This document shows positions 60,787 to 64,000 of a stretch of 64,000 nucleotides of DNA, piece after piece. The number at the start of each line of letters is the position of its first letter. Within the stretch, counting starts at the first letter, position 1. The stretch is from UBA6623 sp965217195 (GTDB lineage: Bacteria > Acidobacteriota > Terriglobia > Bryobacterales > UBA6623): assembly GCA_965217195.1 (NCBI GenBank), contig CBDCHL010000001.1, forward strand, positions 372,001 through 436,000. Reading direction: 5' to 3'. Under the pieces are notes generated by a model, which made no database searches, was not told the origin of the DNA, and saw only the letters and a program-made list of their open reading frames with translations. A program made the translations under genes and the position numbers.

Positions 60787-62244
60787 TTAACCGGCGTCGA
60801 TAAGCGCGGCTGCCTTTCTCGTCAACGTCGTCCAAAGCCGATCCACCTCCGCTTCGCCGGTCTGTAAATTCCCGATCGCCGCCCGCAGAACCAACTGTCC
60901 TCTCAACCGGGTGCTTGAAAGAAAGAATTCACCGCCGGCGTTGATCGCGTCGAGCAACTGCTCGTTCAGCGCGTCGAGTTGTTCGCCTGTTTGTCCCGGC
61001 GGCCGAAGACGAAAACACACGAGTGAAAAGGGCGCCGGCGTGGAGCGTTCAAAATGCTCGTGCTCATCAACGTAGCGAGCGAGTTTTTGAGCGAGGCGGA
61101 TATGTTCCCGCAGGTTCGCCGCCAAGCCCTCCCGTCCGAAATAGCGCATGACAAACCAAAGCTTGAGTGCACGAAAACGTCGTCCGAGCGGCAGCGAGTA
61201 CTCCATGAAGTCGACGGCGCGCGGATCTTCGTTGGTCCGCAAATAGTCGGGCACAAGCGACAAGGCTTGCCGCAATATCTCGGGCCGGCTACAGTAGAAC
61301 GCCGTCAAGTCCATCGGCACGAACAACCACTTGTGTGGGTTGACGACGAACGAGTCGGCGCGCTCACAACCGTCGAGGATTTGGCGCTTCTCTTCGAGGA
61401 TCGCCGCCGAGCCGGCATAGGCCGCATCGACGTGCAGCCACAGCCCGTGACGTTCGCAAATCGCGGCGATGGCGGGAACCGGATCGATGCTTGACGTGGA
61501 CGTCGTGCCTACGGTGGCAGTGACGCAAAAGGGCCGTAGTCCCGCCGCCCGGTCTTGCTCAATCGCCGTGGCCAGCGCATCGGGCCGCAGGCGAAATTCC
61601 TCGTCCGTTTCGATCTTGCGGCAGTTCTCACGCGGCAGCCCGAGCGCCAAGACGGCCTTTTCCACCGAAGAGTGGGCATGTTCGGATGTATAGAGAGTCA
61701 ACTTCGCCGGGTCGGGAGTGCGCCCTGCCTCGTGGTCCTCTGCACACGCCGCCTCCCGAGCCGCGATAACCGCATGAATCGTCGCGGTCGAGGCGCCGCC
61801 CAGCGTCATCGCGAACCAATCCGCGGGCAGCCCGAGCCACAGAGCCAGCCAGCGCAACGTGACCTGCTCCAGTTCGACCAGCGCCGGACAGGTCTTCCAA
61901 AGCAGCCCAATCGGATTCAAAGCCGACGCCAGTAGGTCTCCCAGCACGCCCGGACCGCTGCCGCTCGTCGCGAAGTAGCCCATGAAACCAGGATGGTTCC
62001 AGTGGGTCACATGAGGCAGAACGGTCTTCTCGAAGTCTTCCAGGATGCGCTCCATTGGCTCGCCCGACTCGGGGCCCCGGGACGGCAAGGAGTCGACCAA
62101 GGCCCCGGGTGCGACGTTGCGCGAGACGGCGTAACGCTCTGGGTGCTCGCGGTAATCCGCGATCCAATCAACGATTTGATAGCCGAAACGGCGAAATTCG
62201 TCAGGCGACATATCGCCGAGCGAAGGGGAGGGCGAGGGCGGCAT
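60787..62244 (-). CDS. Group II pyridoxal-phosphate-dependent amino acid decarboxylase
   Basis: 485 residues from the ATG at 62242-62244; the frame is open to 62409, overlapping dnaJ, but without homology. Motifs of the aromatic-L-amino-acid decarboxylase family are HWNHPGFMGYFATSGSGPGV, LGGASTATIHAVIAAREAA, SEHAHSSVEKAVLALGL, WLHVDAAYAGSAAI and the PLP-binding Lys in FVVNPHKWLFVPMD. Family members decarboxylate Tyr, Trp, DOPA or Phe, and some are aldehyde synthases. The active-loop residue that separates these cannot be judged here. It lies downstream of dnaJ on the same strand. Confidence 0.9.
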   Translation of the reverse strand: MPPSPSPSLGDMSPDEFRRFGYQIVDWIADYREHPERYAVSRNVAPGALVDSLPSRGPESGEPMERILEDFEKTVLPHVTHWNHPGFMGYFATSGSGPGVLGDLLASALNPIGLLWKTCPALVELEQVTLRWLALWLGLPADWFAMTLGGASTATIHAVIAAREAACAEDHEAGRTPDPAKLTLYTSEHAHSSVEKAVLALGLPRENCRKIETDEEFRLRPDALATAIEQDRAAGLRPFCVTATVGTTSTSSIDPVPAIAAICERHGLWLHVDAAYAGSAAILEEKRQILDGCERADSFVVNPHKWLFVPMDLTAFYCSRPEILRQALSLVPDYLRTNEDPRAVDFMEYSLPLGRRFRALKLWFVMRYFGREGLAANLREHIRLAQKLARYVDEHEHFERSTPAPFSLVCFRLRPPGQTGEQLDALNEQLLDAINAGGEFFLSSTRLRGQLVLRAAIGNLQTGEAEVDRLWTTLTRKAAALIDAG

Positions 62245-62377
62245 GCGTTGTCGAGCGTAACCGCTTCGACCCTCGCATGTCGAGTGACGTGGCGCACGCG
62301 TCTTCAGGCGTGCCGTATCGCTATTCGCGGCGATATGTCCCTCTTGGCGGGCTCTGACTTGACTGCGAGATCCGGTT

Positions 62378-63490
62378 TTACCCGGCAAAGAAATCGCGGA
62401 CTTTTTCAAACACGCCCTTTTCCATCGGCGCGTTGTCGGTGGGCAGCTCTTCCAGCAACTGCTCGAAGAGCTTGCGTTGCGCTTTCGTCAACTTGTCAGG
62501 AATAACAACCTTGACGTGGACCACCAAGTCGCCTCTCCGGCCGCTGCGCAGATCAGCCACCCCTTGATGGCGAATACGGAACTTGGCGCCGGTCTGCACG
62601 CCGGCCGGGATCCGCAGCCCGGCCTCACCCTCGAGCGTCGGGACGTTGATGTCGGCTCCGAGCGCCGCCTGCGCGGCGTTGACCGGCACTTGGCAGTGCA
62701 GATCGTTCTCCGAGCGCTCAAACACGGGGTGCTCGCTAACCTGCAACACCACGTAGAGGTCGCCGGGCGACCCTCCGTGCGCGTTTGCCTCGCCTTCCCC
62801 GTTCAGCCTTAGCCGAGTGCCTGTATCGACGCCGGGAGGGACATTCACCTTCAGCTTGCGTTGCCTGCGTACCGCACCCTCTCCGCGACAACTCGGACAG
62901 GGCTTTTCAATGACGCGACCCGCTCCCCGGCAGGCCGAACAGGGGCGGCTGATCGAAAAAAATCCTTGCTGGAATTGAACCTGCCCGCGCCCGCCGCATT
63001 GGCCGCAAACGGTCGGGCCGCTGCCTTTTTCCGCCCCGCTGCCTTCGCATTCTTCACAGCGTTCCATGCGCGGAAAACGGATCTCGGTATTCATCCCGAA
63101 GGCAGCGTCTTCGAAATCGATTTCGAGGTCGTATTGAAGATCGGCACCGCGCCGAGGACGTCGCCCGCGTCCGCCTCCGAAAAGGTCGCCAAAGCCGAAG
63201 AAATCCCCGAAAATATCGGCGAAATCGCTGAAATCGGCGGGGTTGAAGCCGCCTGCTCCGGCTCCGGCGAGGCCCTGGTGTCCGAAGCGGTCATAGCGGT
63301 TTCTCTTGTCCGGATCGCTGAGAACGCTATACGCCTCCGCCGCCCCCTTAAACCTTTCCTCGGCACCCTTGTCGCCTGCGTTGCGATCGGGGTGATACTT
63401 CATCGCCAGCTTGCGGTAGGCGCTCTTGATCTCCGGGGCGCCCGCACCGCGCGGCAAGCCGAGAAGTTCGTAGTAGTCCTGCTTTGCCAC
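62378..63490 (-). CDS. dnaJ: Chaperone protein DnaJ
   Basis: 370 residues from the GTG at 63488-63490. The J domain (about 4-67) has the HPD in YHPDRNAGDKGAEERF. A Gly/Phe-rich region follows (about 75-115). The zinc-binding domain has all four CxxCxGxG repeats: CEECEGSG, CGQCGGRG, CSACRGAG and CPSCRGEG. The C-terminal peptide-binding domains include LKVNVPPGVDTGTRLRLNGE. It stimulates the ATPase of DnaK and binds unfolded proteins. It follows grpE by about 93 bases on the same strand, as is common. dnaK is not in the window. Confidence 0.95.
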   Translation of the reverse strand: MAKQDYYELLGLPRGAGAPEIKSAYRKLAMKYHPDRNAGDKGAEERFKGAAEAYSVLSDPDKRNRYDRFGHQGLAGAGAGGFNPADFSDFADIFGDFFGFGDLFGGGRGRRPRRGADLQYDLEIDFEDAAFGMNTEIRFPRMERCEECEGSGAEKGSGPTVCGQCGGRGQVQFQQGFFSISRPCSACRGAGRVIEKPCPSCRGEGAVRRQRKLKVNVPPGVDTGTRLRLNGEGEANAHGGSPGDLYVVLQVSEHPVFERSENDLHCQVPVNAAQAALGADINVPTLEGEAGLRIPAGVQTGAKFRIRHQGVADLRSGRRGDLVVHVKVVIPDKLTKAQRKLFEQLLEELPTDNAPMEKGVFEKVRDFFAG

Positions 63491-63583
63491 CGCTGTTTCT
63501 CAGGTTAGCGGCTCGTTTGAAGCAAACCGCCGTCCCCCGCCGTCAAACCCTAGGGAATTCACACAGCTGGTGAGGGGGCACCG

Positions 63584-64000
63584 TCAGCCCTTCACCGCCA
63601 CCTTGACGAGGGCGGCGCGCAAGAGCCGGTCCTTGAACGAATAGCCCTTCTGAAAGACTTCTAGGATCGTTTGATCCTGCTCGTCGCTTTCCGCCGCCGC
63701 TTTGTCAACCGCGTGATGGAGGTAGGGGTTGAATTTCTCGTCTTCCGTGTTGACCTGTTTCAGCCCTGCCCGTTCAAAGACTTCGAAAACGCGCTTCCAG
63801 ATCATTTCCAAGCCTTGCTGCACCTGAGGGTCGATGCCCGGCGTCTCCAAGGCGCGCTCGAAGTCGTCGACGATCGGCAACAAGGACTCGATGGTCCCCA
63901 TGGCGGCGTACTCCCGCGCGTCGGACTTCTCGCGTGTCAGCCGTTTTCGAGTATTTTCGAACTCTGCCTGAGCCCGCTGCAGGCGGTCCATTAGCTCCCC
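63584..64000 (-). CDS. grpE: GrpE nucleotide exchange factor, N-terminus cut by window edge
   Basis: The frame is open to the window edge, so the N-terminal coiled coil is missing; an internal ATG at 63989-63991 is not the true start. It reads ELMDRLQRAQAEFENTRKRL, then ESLLPIVDDFERALETPGID, and continues with FNPYLHHAVDKAAAES and GYSFKDRLLRAALVKVAVKG, the beta domain that contacts DnaK. GrpE removes ADP from DnaK. It stands just upstream of dnaJ. Confidence 0.92.
   Translation of the reverse strand, partial: GELMDRLQRAQAEFENTRKRLTREKSDAREYAAMGTIESLLPIVDDFERALETPGIDPQVQQGLEMIWKRVFEVFERAGLKQVNTEDEKFNPYLHHAVDKAAAESDEQDQTILEVFQKGYSFKDRLLRAALVKVAVKG

Overview
The window looks like a chromosomal piece of an acidobacterium of the Bryobacterales/Solibacter type. 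The clearest taxonomic sign is a secreted protein (40190-41908) carrying the TIGR03437 'Solibacter' C-terminal repeat. Supporting signs are the DUF1549/DUF1553 cytochrome-type proteins at both ends of the window, the winged-helix-like/TPR protein at 38648-40033, a sulfatase, several exported glycoside-hydrolase-like enzymes and a Trx7/PDZ selenoprotein. Base composition is GC-rich throughout except in the 19.5-22.0 kb mobile element, which is visibly more AT-rich.

Layout. 0-9 kb: a cytochrome-type protein cut by the window edge, a GH2 glycosidase, an enoyl-CoA hydratase-like protein, a sulfatase, an overlapping pair (cNMP/CBS/DUF294 protein plus DEDDh exonuclease) and an NHL-repeat protein. 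9-16.7 kb: an anchored hypothetical, leuC and leuD separated by a palindromic repeat, a response regulator, RlpA, a polyprenyl-phosphate glycosyltransferase gene split by an IS630-family element, and a double PilZ protein. 16.7-22.4 kb: a membrane protein, then a DUF1326-DUF2182 operon whose DUF1326 gene is split by a 2.46-kb IS1-like element. That element carries a KGG-type passenger gene and a DUF4258/MqsA-like toxin-antitoxin pair. 22.4-29.4 kb: a GH29-like protein, BirA, a tannase-family esterase, a cytochrome c, and a Tat-exported thiamine-diphosphate enzyme. 29.4-32.6 kb: a copper-type trio (small Cys protein, multicopper oxidase, TolC-family protein). 32.6-43.7 kb: CoaX, a PhyH dioxygenase, a secreted hypothetical, a PfkB kinase with a sugar porter, a TPR protein, the TIGR03437 protein, MutY and ClpS. 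43.7-53.6 kb: a heterodimeric ABC exporter, a YdcF-like protein, transposase debris and a broken endonuclease/exonuclease/phosphatase gene, an SDR, a GT39-like protein and a tartrate/isopropylmalate-type dehydrogenase. 53.6-64 kb: the selenoprotein, a DsbD-alpha-like protein, a lipoprotein methyltransferase, a ThuA-like protein, a DUF1549/DUF1553 protein, a group II PLP decarboxylase, DnaJ and the C-terminal part of GrpE.

The most notable observations are three. First, two insertion sequences sit inside genes, and removing each element with one target-site copy restores an intact reading frame exactly. Second, the IS1-like element carries a complete toxin-antitoxin operon with its own promoter, operator-like palindrome and terminator. 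Third, an in-frame TGA forms a CxxU motif in a thioredoxin-fold protein and is followed by a good bacterial SECIS-like hairpin. Two families of palindromic intergenic repeats are also scattered through the window, and some copies run into gene starts.
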